Origin: JACNKJ01 sp964344565
Lineage (GTDB): Bacteria > Krumholzibacteriota > Krumholzibacteriia > JACNKJ01
Length of the DNA stretch: 64,000 nucleotides
Direction of reading: 5' to 3'
NCBI GenBank assembly: GCA_964344565.1
Contig: CAYFNT010000005.1
Coordinates: 1 to 64,000, forward strand
Part shown: piece by piece, positions 16,473 through 25,172 of the stretch
How the letters are laid out: each line of letters starts with the position of its first letter
Position numbering within the stretch: position 1 is the stretch's first letter
Notes under the pieces: model-generated
Databases searched by the model: none
Told to the model about the DNA's origin: nothing
Seen by the model: only the letters and a program-made list of their open reading frames with translations
Position numbers and translations under genes: made by a program

Positions 16473-17699
16473 ATGAGCGAACGCAGCATCGTCGTGGGAT
16501 TGGATCTGGGCAGCCACCGCGTGCGGCTGCTGGTGGCGCAGGTGGACGAGCAGGGCCGGCAGAAGGTGTTGGGCCTGGGCACCGCCGCCTCCGAGGGCAT
16601 TCGCAAGGGACTGGTGGTGGACTTCGACGCCGCGGTGGCCGCCATCAGCCAGGCGCGCCAGGAGGCCGAGGCCAGCAGCGGGCTCGAGGTCCGCTCGGCC
16701 TTCGTGGGTCTGGGCGGCCAGCACTTCCGCGTGATCCGCAGCGAGGGCGTGCACGTGAAGGACGGCCCCTCCCGCGAGATCAGCCCCGAGGACCTGCGCC
16801 AGGTGGTGCGCGTGGCGCGGGGTCTGCAATTGCCCGCCGGTTTGCGTATCCTGCATACCCTGCCGGTGGATTTCATCCTCGACAATCGCTCGGGCATCCA
16901 GGATCCCGTGGGCATGGACGGCGTGCGCCTGCAGAGCCAGGTGCTGCTCGTGCTCGGCGACGAGTCGGTGCTGGACAACAGCGCCAAGGCCGTGCGCAAG
17001 GCGGGCCTCGAGGTGGAGGGCCTGGTCTTCAGGCCACTCGCCACGGCCATGGCCGCGCTGACGCGAGACGAGAAGGACTCGGGCACCGTGCTGCTGGACA
17101 TCGGCGAGGGCGTCACCGAGATCCTGGTGCTGCACGAAGGGTCGCTTTCCCACGCCGAAGTGCTGCCCCTGGGTGGGGGCAACGTGACTCGCGATCTGTC
17201 CATCGCCCTTTCCATCAGCCTGTCGGACGCCGAACGTTTGAAGATGGACTACGGCTCGGCCCTTCCCCGTCTCGACGACGAGACTTCATTTCCCATCACA
17301 CAACTGGGCGCCAGCGAAGAGCGGCACGTGACCGGGCGCACCCTGCGCGGCATCGTCGAACCGCGGCTCAAGGAGATCCTCGAGCTGGCTTGGGAGCGTG
17401 CGCTGAAGGCGGAGGTGGCGCGACGACCCTCCACCGGCGTGGTGCTCTGCGGCGGCGCTTCGCTCATGCCGGGGCTGTCGGGCCTCGCCGCCGAGCTCTT
17501 CGATCGCGGCGTCAGACTGGGCGAACCGGTGAACCGCGAGGGCCTGCTCGCCGAACTGCAGGATCCCCGCTACACGCCCCTGGTCGGACTGCTCAACTAC
17601 GGCTTCCAGCGCCTTCGCGAGAACGGCGAGGAGGCCGGAAAAGGGAAGCGGAACGGAAGCGCGGTGGGGCGGATCCTCAAGGCCTTCGGGCGCGGCTAA
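16473..17699 (+). CDS. ftsA: Cell division protein FtsA (408 aa)
   Basis: Actin-like ATPase that tethers FtsZ to the membrane. Phosphate-1 GLDLGSHRVRLLVA is near 9-22, followed by an SHS2/1C subdomain, phosphate-2 LLDIGEGVTEI near 209-219, and the adenosine motif VVLCGGASLMPGL near 324-336. The C-terminus ends in a short amphipathic, basic segment (GRILKAFGRG), the membrane-targeting helix. It precedes ftsZ as expected; a 67-base gap contains the ftsZ ribosome binding site. Confidence 0.95.
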   Translation: MSERSIVVGLDLGSHRVRLLVAQVDEQGRQKVLGLGTAASEGIRKGLVVDFDAAVAAISQARQEAEASSGLEVRSAFVGLGGQHFRVIRSEGVHVKDGPSREISPEDLRQVVRVARGLQLPAGLRILHTLPVDFILDNRSGIQDPVGMDGVRLQSQVLLVLGDESVLDNSAKAVRKAGLEVEGLVFRPLATAMAALTRDEKDSGTVLLDIGEGVTEILVLHEGSLSHAEVLPLGGGNVTRDLSIALSISLSDAERLKMDYGSALPRLDDETSFPITQLGASEERHVTGRTLRGIVEPRLKEILELAWERALKAEVARRPSTGVVLCGGASLMPGLSGLAAELFDRGVRLGEPVNREGLLAELQDPRYTPLVGLLNYGFQRLRENGEEAGKGKRNGSAVGRILKAFGRG

Positions 17700-17766
17700 A
17701 TCCTTCAAAAATAGCTAGACAAGAATTCGGGTTCGCGGGATACATTCACCTTGGAGGTGAGAGAAA

Positions 17767-19137
17767 ATGTCCGCGAAAGCTCCCAAGAAGCGCCCTCAGG
17801 TCAAGTTCGATTTCGATACCGATTTTTCCGATTCCGCGTCCATCAAGGTGGTGGGGATCGGCGGCGCAGGCGGCAACGCCGTGGGCCGCATGATCGAGGC
17901 CGGGCTGTCCGGTGTCGACTTCCTGAACATCAACACCGACGCCCAGGTGCTCGCCGACAGCGACGCGCTGCACCGCATCCAGATCGGCCGAAAGCTCACC
18001 AAGGGCCTCGGCTCGGGAGGCAATCCCGAGGTCGGTAAGCGCGCCATGGAGGAAGACCTCGACGCGCTGGAAGAGATGCTCATGGGAGCCGACATGGTCT
18101 TCGTCACTGCCGGCATGGGCGGGGGCACCGGCACCGGCGCCGCGCCGGTCATCGCCGAGATGGCCCGCCGGCAGGGAGCCCTCACGGTGGCCGTGGTCAC
18201 CAAGCCCTTCATCTTCGAAGGACGCCGCCGCATGGGCGTGGCCGAAGACGGCCTCGCCACCCTGCGCCGCCACGTGGACACCCTCATCACCATCCCCAAT
18301 CAGCGTCTGCTCGAAGTGGTGGACAACTCGGTGGCCTTCACCGAGGCCTTCCGCGTGGCCGACGACGTGCTGCTCCAGGCCACCCGCGGCATCAGCGATC
18401 TGATCACCGTGACCGGAATGATCAATCTGGACTTCGCCGACGTGAAGAGCATCATGGCCGGCATGGGCCCGGCCCTCATGGGCACGGGACAGGCCGAGGG
18501 CGAACAGCGCGCCGAGGAGGCCGCCCGCCAGGCCATCAGCTGTCCGCTCCTGGAAGACGTGGACATCGCCGGCGCCCAGGGCGTGCTCATCAACATCACG
18601 GGCAGCGAGACCATGACCCTGCACGAGATCACCCACGCCACCGAGATCATCACCGAGGCCGTGGGGGAGGACGCCAACGTCATCTTCGGAACCGTGCTGG
18701 ATCCTGGCATGGACGATGCAATGAGGGTTACCGTCATCGCCACCGGATTCGGGGCGAGCCGGGATTTCGAGCGGGAGGAGCAGGAAGCCCGGCGCCGCGA
18801 GCTGCTCGGCGGAGCGGAAGAAACCCTGGCCGCCGCCGCGGCAGCATCCCCAAGCGCCGCGCCTTCAATAACTTCCGAGCCTGACTTCCAGCAAGATTTG
18901 AACCCTGAGCCGGAGCCGGTGCATCCTACCTACACGGAGCCCGAGCCCGAACCCGTGCAGGTCATCGAGATCGTGCCCGAGCCCGTGGCGGACGTTTCGG
19001 AGCCGAAGGTGGACGAAGTCGCGCCCATCCTGAGGGCCGAGGCGGAGGCCATGAAGCAGGAAGCGGGGCTGCGCCCGAGCCAGTCCCAGACGGAGGAGTG
19101 GGAGGTACCCACCTACCTCCGCAAGCAGAACGACTAG
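17767..19137 (+). CDS. ftsZ: Cell division GTPase FtsZ (456 aa)
   Basis: Tubulin homologue that forms the Z ring. The GTP-binding signature GGGTGTGAAP is near 118-127. GIGGAGGNAV is near 35-44 and NTDAQVL near 57-63. A variable acidic, proline-rich linker (about 340-440) leads to a conserved C-terminal peptide, EEWEVPTYLRKQ, that would bind FtsA. GGAGGTGAGAG lies 3-13 bases upstream of the ATG. A weak internal promoter (TAGACA around 17716, TACATT around 17741) is possible. Confidence 0.97.
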   Translation: MSAKAPKKRPQVKFDFDTDFSDSASIKVVGIGGAGGNAVGRMIEAGLSGVDFLNINTDAQVLADSDALHRIQIGRKLTKGLGSGGNPEVGKRAMEEDLDALEEMLMGADMVFVTAGMGGGTGTGAAPVIAEMARRQGALTVAVVTKPFIFEGRRRMGVAEDGLATLRRHVDTLITIPNQRLLEVVDNSVAFTEAFRVADDVLLQATRGISDLITVTGMINLDFADVKSIMAGMGPALMGTGQAEGEQRAEEAARQAISCPLLEDVDIAGAQGVLINITGSETMTLHEITHATEIITEAVGEDANVIFGTVLDPGMDDAMRVTVIATGFGASRDFEREEQEARRRELLGGAEETLAAAAAASPSAAPSITSEPDFQQDLNPEPEPVHPTYTEPEPEPVQVIEIVPEPVADVSEPKVDEVAPILRAEAEAMKQEAGLRPSQSQTEEWEVPTYLRKQND

Positions 19138-19153
19138 GAAGAACGAGGCCCTG

Positions 19154-20809
19154 ATGCCGTCCCTTTTTCAGAAGCTCTTTCGGAAACAAGGGAACGAAGA
19201 CTACAACGCAGGCATCGCGCTTTACAACGAAGGCCGATTCTCCGAGGCCATCGAGAAGTTCGAGGCGGCGGTAGCCACGGCCCCCGTCCAGAGCACCACC
19301 TATCGTCTCGGCACCTTCTACGCCGCCGAGGCCCACGCCAACATCGGCAGGTCCCTGCTCAAGGCCGGCGAACACGCGGCCTCGCTCAGCCATTTCGAGA
19401 AGGCCCTGGAAGAGACCCCGCACTTTCCCGACCTCCAGTACAACCTGGGCGTGGCTCGCTTCATGACGGGCGACAAGGAAGGCGCCATCGAGCCCTTCCA
19501 GAAGGCTCTGGAGATCAATCCCGGATACGTGGAGGCCCGCTGCTTCCTGGCCGTGGCCCAGGACAGCCTCGGCAAGAAGGATGAGAGCCGCGACGAGCTC
19601 AAGCAGGTGCTCGCCGAGCACGCCGAGATTCCCATCTCCGTGAACAAATTCCTCCTGGTGCACCTGAAGGAGCGCGAGACGCTCATCCCCGAGATCGGAC
19701 CCGTGCTGGAACTGCTCGACAGCAACGCGCAATTCCGAGAGGTCTACTCCGAGGGCATCGCCCAGTTCAACATGCGCAACTACAACCTCGCCGCGGGGCT
19801 GCTCGAGCAGGCCTCCGCCATGAAGCCCCACTACGCCGACGTGCAGTGCCAGCTGGGCCTCGCGCGATTGAAGGACGGCAAGGTCGCGGCCTCCATCGAG
19901 GAGTTCCGCCAGTCCCTCGAGATCAATCCGCGTTTCCTGGAAGCCGCCTTCTTCCTGGGCATGGCCCTGTTCCAGGAAGAGCGATACCTCGATGCCGAGG
20001 AGGCATTCGAGAAGGCCCGGGTGATTCGCAAGGAGGCCACCGACGTCCTCTATCATCTGGCCCTGACCAAGATCCACCTGGGCAAGAACAAGGAGGCCGA
20101 GCAGATCCTCCGTCAGGTGCTGGCCTACAAGCCGGCTTTCGCCCAGGCCCTCTACGTGCTCGGGCTCCTGCGCTTCGAGGACGGCGATCCCGAGGAGGGC
20201 ATCGGCATGGTCAAGGAGGCCCTGGCCCTCAATCCCCACCTCACCGAGGCCGAGCGCGACCTGGGGCTCATGTACATCGACCAGGAGGAGTGGGACGACG
20301 CGGAGGAACTCTTCGAGCGTTTGGGCGAGAGCCATCCGGACGATTCGGACCTCTACTGCTTCGTGGGTCGCAGCCACCTGGGACGCGGCAACCTGGAAGC
20401 GGCCTGTCGCGATTTCGAGCGGGCCCTGTCCAAGTCGCCGGACAATCTCTACGCCATGCAGGGCCTCAGCCGCTGCTACGTGAAGCTCGGGCGACCCGAA
20501 AAGGCCCAGCCCCTGCTCGACCGCGCACTCAAGGCCCATCCCGGATTTCCCGATCTCTGGAAGCTTCAGGGCGCCCTGCACTTCAAGTCAGGGCGCTACC
20601 AGGAAGCGGAGGCGGCCTATCGCAAGTCCATCGAAGGCGCTCCGCGGGATCCCGAGGCCAAGCTCGGGCTCGCCATCGTGCTGCGGAACCTCGGGCGCAA
20701 CGAGGAGGCCGCGGCCATCATCCGCGAACTGCAGCAGCTCTATCCCGATCAGCTCGAGCTGCGCAAGATTCTCGGAGCCACCTTCCTCGACCTGGACGAA
20801 ATCCCCTAG
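19154..20809 (+). CDS. TPR-repeat protein (551 aa)
   Basis: Built almost entirely of tetratricopeptide repeats, with the 34-residue consensus (A at 8, G/Y/A pattern, P at the end: NPGYVEA, NPRFLEA, NPHLTEA, SPDNLYA, HPGFPD). No signal peptide or membrane segment is visible; the first residues are MPSLFQKLFRK. It begins 16 bases after ftsZ, so it may be cotranscribed and act as a protein-interaction scaffold. The specific role is unknown. A second, shorter TPR protein lies at 25173-26309. Confidence 0.85.
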   Translation: MPSLFQKLFRKQGNEDYNAGIALYNEGRFSEAIEKFEAAVATAPVQSTTYRLGTFYAAEAHANIGRSLLKAGEHAASLSHFEKALEETPHFPDLQYNLGVARFMTGDKEGAIEPFQKALEINPGYVEARCFLAVAQDSLGKKDESRDELKQVLAEHAEIPISVNKFLLVHLKERETLIPEIGPVLELLDSNAQFREVYSEGIAQFNMRNYNLAAGLLEQASAMKPHYADVQCQLGLARLKDGKVAASIEEFRQSLEINPRFLEAAFFLGMALFQEERYLDAEEAFEKARVIRKEATDVLYHLALTKIHLGKNKEAEQILRQVLAYKPAFAQALYVLGLLRFEDGDPEEGIGMVKEALALNPHLTEAERDLGLMYIDQEEWDDAEELFERLGESHPDDSDLYCFVGRSHLGRGNLEAACRDFERALSKSPDNLYAMQGLSRCYVKLGRPEKAQPLLDRALKAHPGFPDLWKLQGALHFKSGRYQEAEAAYRKSIEGAPRDPEAKLGLAIVLRNLGRNEEAAAIIRELQQLYPDQLELRKILGATFLDLDEIP

Positions 20810-20840
20810 AACCAAGGCCGTCCGCGCACTATTCTGGGGC

Positions 20841-22937
20841 ATGCCCTCGCCCAACGAAGCTCCCTCCGGACTCGCCGGATCCTGCCAATACCTCAAAGGC
20901 GTGGGACCCGCCCGCGCGCGGGACCTGCGGCGTCTGGGCATCGAGACCCTCGAACAGCTGCTTCTGCACTTCCCCCGGGAATACCTGGACCGCAGCCGGC
21001 TGGTGCCGCTCAACGAATTGAAGCCGGGGCAGCGCGCCACCGTGCGCGGCAAGGTGCTGGTGTCCTCGGAGCGGCGGCCGCGGGGAGGCATGCGCATCCT
21101 GCAGGTGCTCTTGGATGATGATGCCGGCCGCCTGCAGCTCGTCTTCTTCAACCAGCCCTACATGAAGAAGCTGCTGGCCAACGGTCGCGAGGTCATGGCC
21201 AGCGGCGAGGTGGGGCTCTTCCGCGGACAGATGCAGATGGCCTCCCCCGAGGTCGAACTGCTGGACGAGGCCGAGGACGGCGAGGCCCAGGCGCCGGGCA
21301 TGGTGCCGGTGTACCCGCTCAGCAAGGGCATCCGCCAGCGCTGGCTGCGGGGGCGCGTGGCGGCGTTGCTGGAACGCGAGGACCTCATGGCCGAACTGGA
21401 GGAGATCCTGCCGGAGCCCTGGTTGAGCGAGGCCGGATGGCCGGGCCGACGCGAAGCCTTCCGCCAGATCCACTTCCCGGACAGCGCCGAGGACGCCGAG
21501 CGGGCCCTGGACCGATTCAAGTTCGAGGAGGCCTTCCTGCTGCAGCTCCTGGGTGCCCTGAACCGGCAGCGCAACCGCCGGGACGAGGGTCCGGTGGCGC
21601 CGGGGGATTCCGCGCTCCTGAAGCGCTTCCTTTCGGATCTGCCCTTCGAACTCACCGCCGCCCAATCCGGCGCCATGGACGAGATCCTCGCCGACATGCG
21701 AAGCGGCGCCCGCATGAACCGCCTGCTCCAGGGCGACGTGGGCAGCGGCAAGACCGTGGTGGCCCTGGCCGCCTTCCTTCCCCTGCTCGAAGACGGCTGG
21801 CAGGGGGCCTTCATGGTGCCCATCGAGATCCTGGCCGTGCAGCACTTCAAGCGCTGGGGGCCCGTACTCGAAGCCCTCGGCCTGTCCTGCGCCCTGCTCA
21901 CGGGCAGCACGCCCGCCGCCGAACGCCGGGAGATCCTCGCCGGTCTCGAACGCGGCCACCTCAAGCTCATCTTCGGCACCCATGCCCTCATCCAGGAGGA
22001 CGTCCGCTTCGCGCGCCTGGGACTGGCGGTGGTGGACGAGCAGCATCGATTCGGCGTGATGCAGCGGGCCAGCTTCCACGGGCAGGGAAAGCCCCACGTG
22101 CTGGTCATGAGCGCCACGCCCATTCCCCGGTCCATGGCCATGACCCTCTACGGCGACCTGGACCTGTCGATCATCGACGAGATCCCGCCGGGACGGCCGC
22201 CCGTGATCAGCCGACTGGTGGCCGAGAGCAAGCGGGCCGAGGTCTTCGACTGGCTGCGCGAGCGGGTGACCGAGGGCGAGCGGGGCTTTCTCATCTTTCC
22301 CCTGGTCGAGGAGAGCGACAAGCAGGAGCTGGGGGCCGCCACCGAAGAGTACGAGGCCCTGCGAGAGGGCGAGCTGGCGGGCATCCCCTGCGAGCTGCTC
22401 CACGGGCGCATGAACGGCGCGCGCAAGGCCGAGATCATGGAGCGCTTCGCGGCGGGAGAGACGCGAATCCTGGTGGCCACCACGGTCATCGAAGTGGGCA
22501 TCGACGTGCCCGAGGCCACGGTGATGCTCATCCACAATCCGGAGCGTTTCGGCCTGAGCCAGCTGCATCAGCTGCGAGGCCGCATCGGACGCGGGGACCG
22601 CAAGAGCTATTGCCTGCTCATGCTGCCCGAGGAGCTGGGCGAGGGAGCCCGGAAACGCCTGGAGCTCTTCGCGGCCCATCGAGACGGCTTCCGCCTGGCC
22701 GAGGAAGACCTCAAGCAGCGGGGTCCCGGCGAGCTCTTCGGCGTTCGCCAGCACGGGCGGCCCGAGCTGCGGCTGGTACATCCCCTGGAGGATGCGGCCC
22801 TGGTGGTCCTGGCCCGGGACCGGGCCCGCGGGCTGGCCGAGGCCGATCCCGAACTCATGGCCGCCGATCTCCGGGCCCTGCGCCGACTCCTGCGGCGGCT
22901 CTTCATGGACCGTATCCTACTTTCGGGGGTGGGATGA
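20841..22937 (+). CDS. recG: ATP-dependent DNA helicase RecG (698 aa)
   Basis: Superfamily 2 double-stranded DNA translocase that remodels stalled forks and Holliday junctions. The N-terminal wedge/OB domain contains LKGVGPARARDLRRLGI near 29-45. Walker A is GDVGSGKT (K304), the DEQH box is at 399-402, followed by MSATPIPRS, and the C-terminal helicase domain has TTVIEVGIDVPEAT and QLRGRIGRG. Full length. The ATG at 20841 has only GGGG before it; a TATTCT hexamer at 20830-20835 could be a -10 element for a near-leaderless transcript. It overlaps the next open frame by 4 bases. Confidence 0.97.
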   Translation: MPSPNEAPSGLAGSCQYLKGVGPARARDLRRLGIETLEQLLLHFPREYLDRSRLVPLNELKPGQRATVRGKVLVSSERRPRGGMRILQVLLDDDAGRLQLVFFNQPYMKKLLANGREVMASGEVGLFRGQMQMASPEVELLDEAEDGEAQAPGMVPVYPLSKGIRQRWLRGRVAALLEREDLMAELEEILPEPWLSEAGWPGRREAFRQIHFPDSAEDAERALDRFKFEEAFLLQLLGALNRQRNRRDEGPVAPGDSALLKRFLSDLPFELTAAQSGAMDEILADMRSGARMNRLLQGDVGSGKTVVALAAFLPLLEDGWQGAFMVPIEILAVQHFKRWGPVLEALGLSCALLTGSTPAAERREILAGLERGHLKLIFGTHALIQEDVRFARLGLAVVDEQHRFGVMQRASFHGQGKPHVLVMSATPIPRSMAMTLYGDLDLSIIDEIPPGRPPVISRLVAESKRAEVFDWLRERVTEGERGFLIFPLVEESDKQELGAATEEYEALREGELAGIPCELLHGRMNGARKAEIMERFAAGETRILVATTVIEVGIDVPEATVMLIHNPERFGLSQLHQLRGRIGRGDRKSYCLLMLPEELGEGARKRLELFAAHRDGFRLAEEDLKQRGPGELFGVRQHGRPELRLVHPLEDAALVVLARDRARGLAEADPELMAADLRALRRLLRRLFMDRILLSGVG

Positions 22938-23011
22938 TCCGAGTGCTTCCCGAGAATTCCCCCGTCGGCACGTCCATTGCTGGATCCGAGAACAGGTCAG
23001 CGGGAGCGAAC

Positions 23012-23527
23012 ATGGAATCTGAGCGCATAGCCTGCCCGTCCTGCGGGAAGAGCTACCCTGTGCCGGTCAGCCTTTGGCAAAAGGGCCGGCTGCAGGTGCG
23101 TTGCCCCAGTTGCGGCAAGAGGTTCCAGCTCCGGCACCCGGGAGGCGAGGTACCCGAAATCGAGGTGCCGACCCGACCAATAGATGGGATTGACGAGGGC
23201 GGGGATCAGGATTTTCCCACCTCCACGGCAAATTCCGACGCCCCGGCTCCGGCGCCTGAGGAGGCTCCCGAGCCCGTCGATCCGGCCCTGCTGGCCCGAA
23301 GAGCCCGACGATTGGCGCGGGCGCTGATCAGCGAATTCGTCCGAGGCCGGGAGGCCGAACGCAAGAAATCGCTGGAAGACGGCTCCATTATCCTTATTTT
23401 TGGGGAGGAGATCCGTCGGGCCTGGGAGGAGTTCGGTCGTCAGGCCCCCGAAAACTTCGAGGATAGTCCACGCTATTTCAGGGAAGCGCTCAATGAAATC
23501 CTTGCCGAAGGAAAACCTCTCTTCTAG
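23012..23527 (+). CDS. Zinc-ribbon (MJ0042-type) protein of unknown function (171 aa)
   Basis: The N-terminus carries a treble-clef/zinc-ribbon motif with CPSCGKSYPVP and, 20 residues later, CPSCGKRFQL, as in the MJ0042 family. This is followed by an acidic/proline linker (about 45-90) and a charged helical C-terminal half. The ATG at 23012 has GGGAG 5 bases upstream and puts the zinc ribbon at the N-terminus; an alternative start at 22934 overlaps recG and adds 26 residues. In similar proteins of delta-proteobacteria and FCB phyla the ribbon precedes signalling domains. Function not assignable. Confidence 0.75.
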   Translation: MESERIACPSCGKSYPVPVSLWQKGRLQVRCPSCGKRFQLRHPGGEVPEIEVPTRPIDGIDEGGDQDFPTSTANSDAPAPAPEEAPEPVDPALLARRARRLARALISEFVRGREAERKKSLEDGSIILIFGEEIRRAWEEFGRQAPENFEDSPRYFREALNEILAEGKPLF

Positions 23528-23537
23528 GGGCAAACTC

Positions 23538-23987
23538 ATGGGCCCCCGTTTCCGGATCCCTCCGGAATTGATCGACGGGGTGCGCCTGAGCGTGGAGTTG
23601 GATATCCAGAGCGATCTCCGCTTCGTGGGTCCCGCGGCCGGCTACTTCTCCCGGCTCGCCCGCGAGCACGGCTTCCCCGAAATCGTCTGGGCCGAGAACC
23701 TTCCCCTGGCCATGGACGAGGCCGTCACCAACGCCATCCGTCACGGCAACGGCGAGAGCGATCAGAAGATCGTGAAGATCGAGGCGCGCATCGAGGGGGG
23801 AGTGCTGGAGATCAGCGTGCAGGACCAGGGGGAGGGCTTCGATCCCGAGACCCTGCCCGATCCCCGCGAGGAGGACAGCCTCTTCCGCACTAGCGGGCGC
23901 GGCGTCTTCCTCATGCGAAACCTCTGCGACGAGGTCCGCTTCGAGGACTCCGGCCGCAAGGTCGAAATGGTGTTCCGGAAGGAATAG
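23538..23987 (+). CDS. RsbW-like histidine-kinase-type ATPase, anti-sigma factor family (149 aa)
   Basis: HATPase_c domain of the anti-sigma kinase type. The N box AMDEAVTNAIRHGN is near 56-69, G1 is DQGEGFDPETLPDP near 94-107, and G2 is GRGVFLMRNLCDEV near 118-131. Proteins like this phosphorylate STAS antagonists or bind sigma factors. A STAS gene sits in the same window at 1417-1815 but no sigma factor is adjacent, so partnership is speculation. The start at 23538 has AGGGG at a good distance; a longer in-frame start (23493) lies inside the preceding gene. Confidence 0.82.
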   Translation: MGPRFRIPPELIDGVRLSVELDIQSDLRFVGPAAGYFSRLAREHGFPEIVWAENLPLAMDEAVTNAIRHGNGESDQKIVKIEARIEGGVLEISVQDQGEGFDPETLPDPREEDSLFRTSGRGVFLMRNLCDEVRFEDSGRKVEMVFRKE

Positions 23988-23999
23988 GGTCCGCCTCGC

Positions 24000-24458
24000 C
24001 TAATCGCCTTCCCACTGACCCTCGTCTTCCCACTTCTTCAGGGAAATCTCCGTCAGCAGATTGTCGATCTGGCTGCGCACCCGCGCGTTCTGATCGGGCT
24101 CGAAGAGAACCTTCTTGATCTGCCCGTGACGATCCTTCTTCACGTAGCGTATGGATTGAAGGTCGCGCATGGGCACGAGGATGTCCCGGCTGGCCCGCAC
24201 TTCCAGGGGCGTGCCTTCCCGGTCCTCGCTGGGGTTGTTGAAGGGATGCATCCCCAGGCCCCATCCGTAGGCCGTGAGGGTTCCCAATAAGACTTTGAGA
24301 GTGTTCTGCCCCTGAACGCTGTCCAGGTCGAGGTCCTCGGCGATGCTACGCTCCACCTTCTCGATGAGCGGCACAAGGCGCTGGAGGATGTCCTCGGGCA
24401 CTTCCAGGTTGAGGAAGCGGGCGAACATCTTCTGGACGACGGTATGGGTTTCAGCCAT
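24000..24458 (-). CDS. Conserved-looking protein of unknown function (152 aa)
   Basis: Soluble, no signal peptide. The N-terminal half is helical with an acidic stretch (KVERSIAEDLDLDS) and the C-terminal half is charged (RYVKKDRHGQIKKVLFEPDQ). No family is recognised. The ATG at 24458 follows GGAGAAG on the minus strand and is preferred over an upstream ATG at 24605 that would extend across the promoter region of the divergent gene. Codon use resembles its neighbours, so it is likely a real core gene. Confidence 0.7.
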   Translation of the reverse strand: MAETHTVVQKMFARFLNLEVPEDILQRLVPLIEKVERSIAEDLDLDSVQGQNTLKVLLGTLTAYGWGLGMHPFNNPSEDREGTPLEVRASRDILVPMRDLQSIRYVKKDRHGQIKKVLFEPDQNARVRSQIDNLLTEISLKKWEDEGQWEGD

Positions 24459-24535
24459 GGCTTCTCCGGCGAAGATACAGGTAGACCAGGGTGGCAGGAC
24501 ACCCGGTTCGAGTTTTGCAAGATCCGCGCCGGAGC

Positions 24536-24565
24536 TTGACACAAGTGCCTGCCCCGGCCTAGCTT
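24536..24565 (+). promoter_or_regulatory. Promoter of the secreted-protein gene at 24620
   Basis: TTGACA (24536-24541) and TAGCTT (24560-24565) with an 18-base spacer. The start codon is 54 bases downstream with AGGAAGGA before it. Other promoters in the window have the same TTGAC-N17/18-TAnnnT form. Confidence 0.55.
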
Positions 24566-24619
24566 GAAGTACCGGCGCCGGCGGGCTCCGACGCTTTTTT
24601 CGCACGAGGAAGGACGAAT

Positions 24620-25090
24620 ATGAGGCAGCCCCTGACCCTGCTCATCCTCCTGATCGCCGGTTCGGCCGCCCTGGCCGAATCGCCCAGCCATCCCTTCGCC
24701 ACGGGCCAGCAGTCCATCCTCGGCCTGGAGCAGTCCTCGCTGCTGGAGTGGGGGCCCAGCACCCTGGGCTTCAGCCAGACCTGGAGCGGGGGAGAGAGCC
24801 GGTCCCAGGGTTTCCTGCTCAAGGAGTTCCGCTCGCAGCTGCATCCCACTCTGGAGTTTCGGGCCCGCTTCGGCATGAGCTTCCAGCCCAGCGCCATGAG
24901 CGGCCGGCAGGATGGAAATGCCCGCTTCGAGCTGCCCGAGGCCACCCTCACCTGGAGACCCGGCAAGGACACCATGATCCGCCTCCAGTTCCAGCAGGGC
25001 AGCGTCTGGCAGAGCCGAGGCGTCTTCGACGATCCTGTCCTCGGCGAGTTCGGCTACGGCCGTCCGAATCCCTTCGGCGAAACGCCCTAA
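24620..25090 (+). CDS. Secreted protein of unknown function (156 aa)
   Basis: A clear Sec signal peptide (MRQP, hydrophobic core LTLLILLIAGSAAL, cleavage after ALA near residue 19) precedes a mature part rich in alternating polar/hydrophobic stretches (FRARFGMSFQPS, TMIRLQFQQGSVWQ) that look like outer-membrane-type beta strands. It could be a short barrel or a fragment of one; it is too short for a classical porin. The ATG has GAGGAAGGA upstream. Family not recognised. Confidence 0.7.
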   Translation: MRQPLTLLILLIAGSAALAESPSHPFATGQQSILGLEQSSLLEWGPSTLGFSQTWSGGESRSQGFLLKEFRSQLHPTLEFRARFGMSFQPSAMSGRQDGNARFELPEATLTWRPGKDTMIRLQFQQGSVWQSRGVFDDPVLGEFGYGRPNPFGETP

Positions 25091-25096
25091 AATCGC

Positions 25097-25126
25097 TTGA
25101 CCGTTATTTTTAGCCCGGACTATGCT
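25097..25126 (+). promoter_or_regulatory. Promoter of the TPR gene at 25173
   Basis: TTGACC (25097-25102) and TATGCT (25121-25126) with an 18-base spacer. Its position means the first in-frame start at 25122 lies inside the promoter, supporting the downstream ATG at 25173. Confidence 0.55.
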
Positions 25127-25172
25127 GCGCCTGGTGGTGAGAGAAAACCGCAGTACCCTTCGAGGAGTCCGG

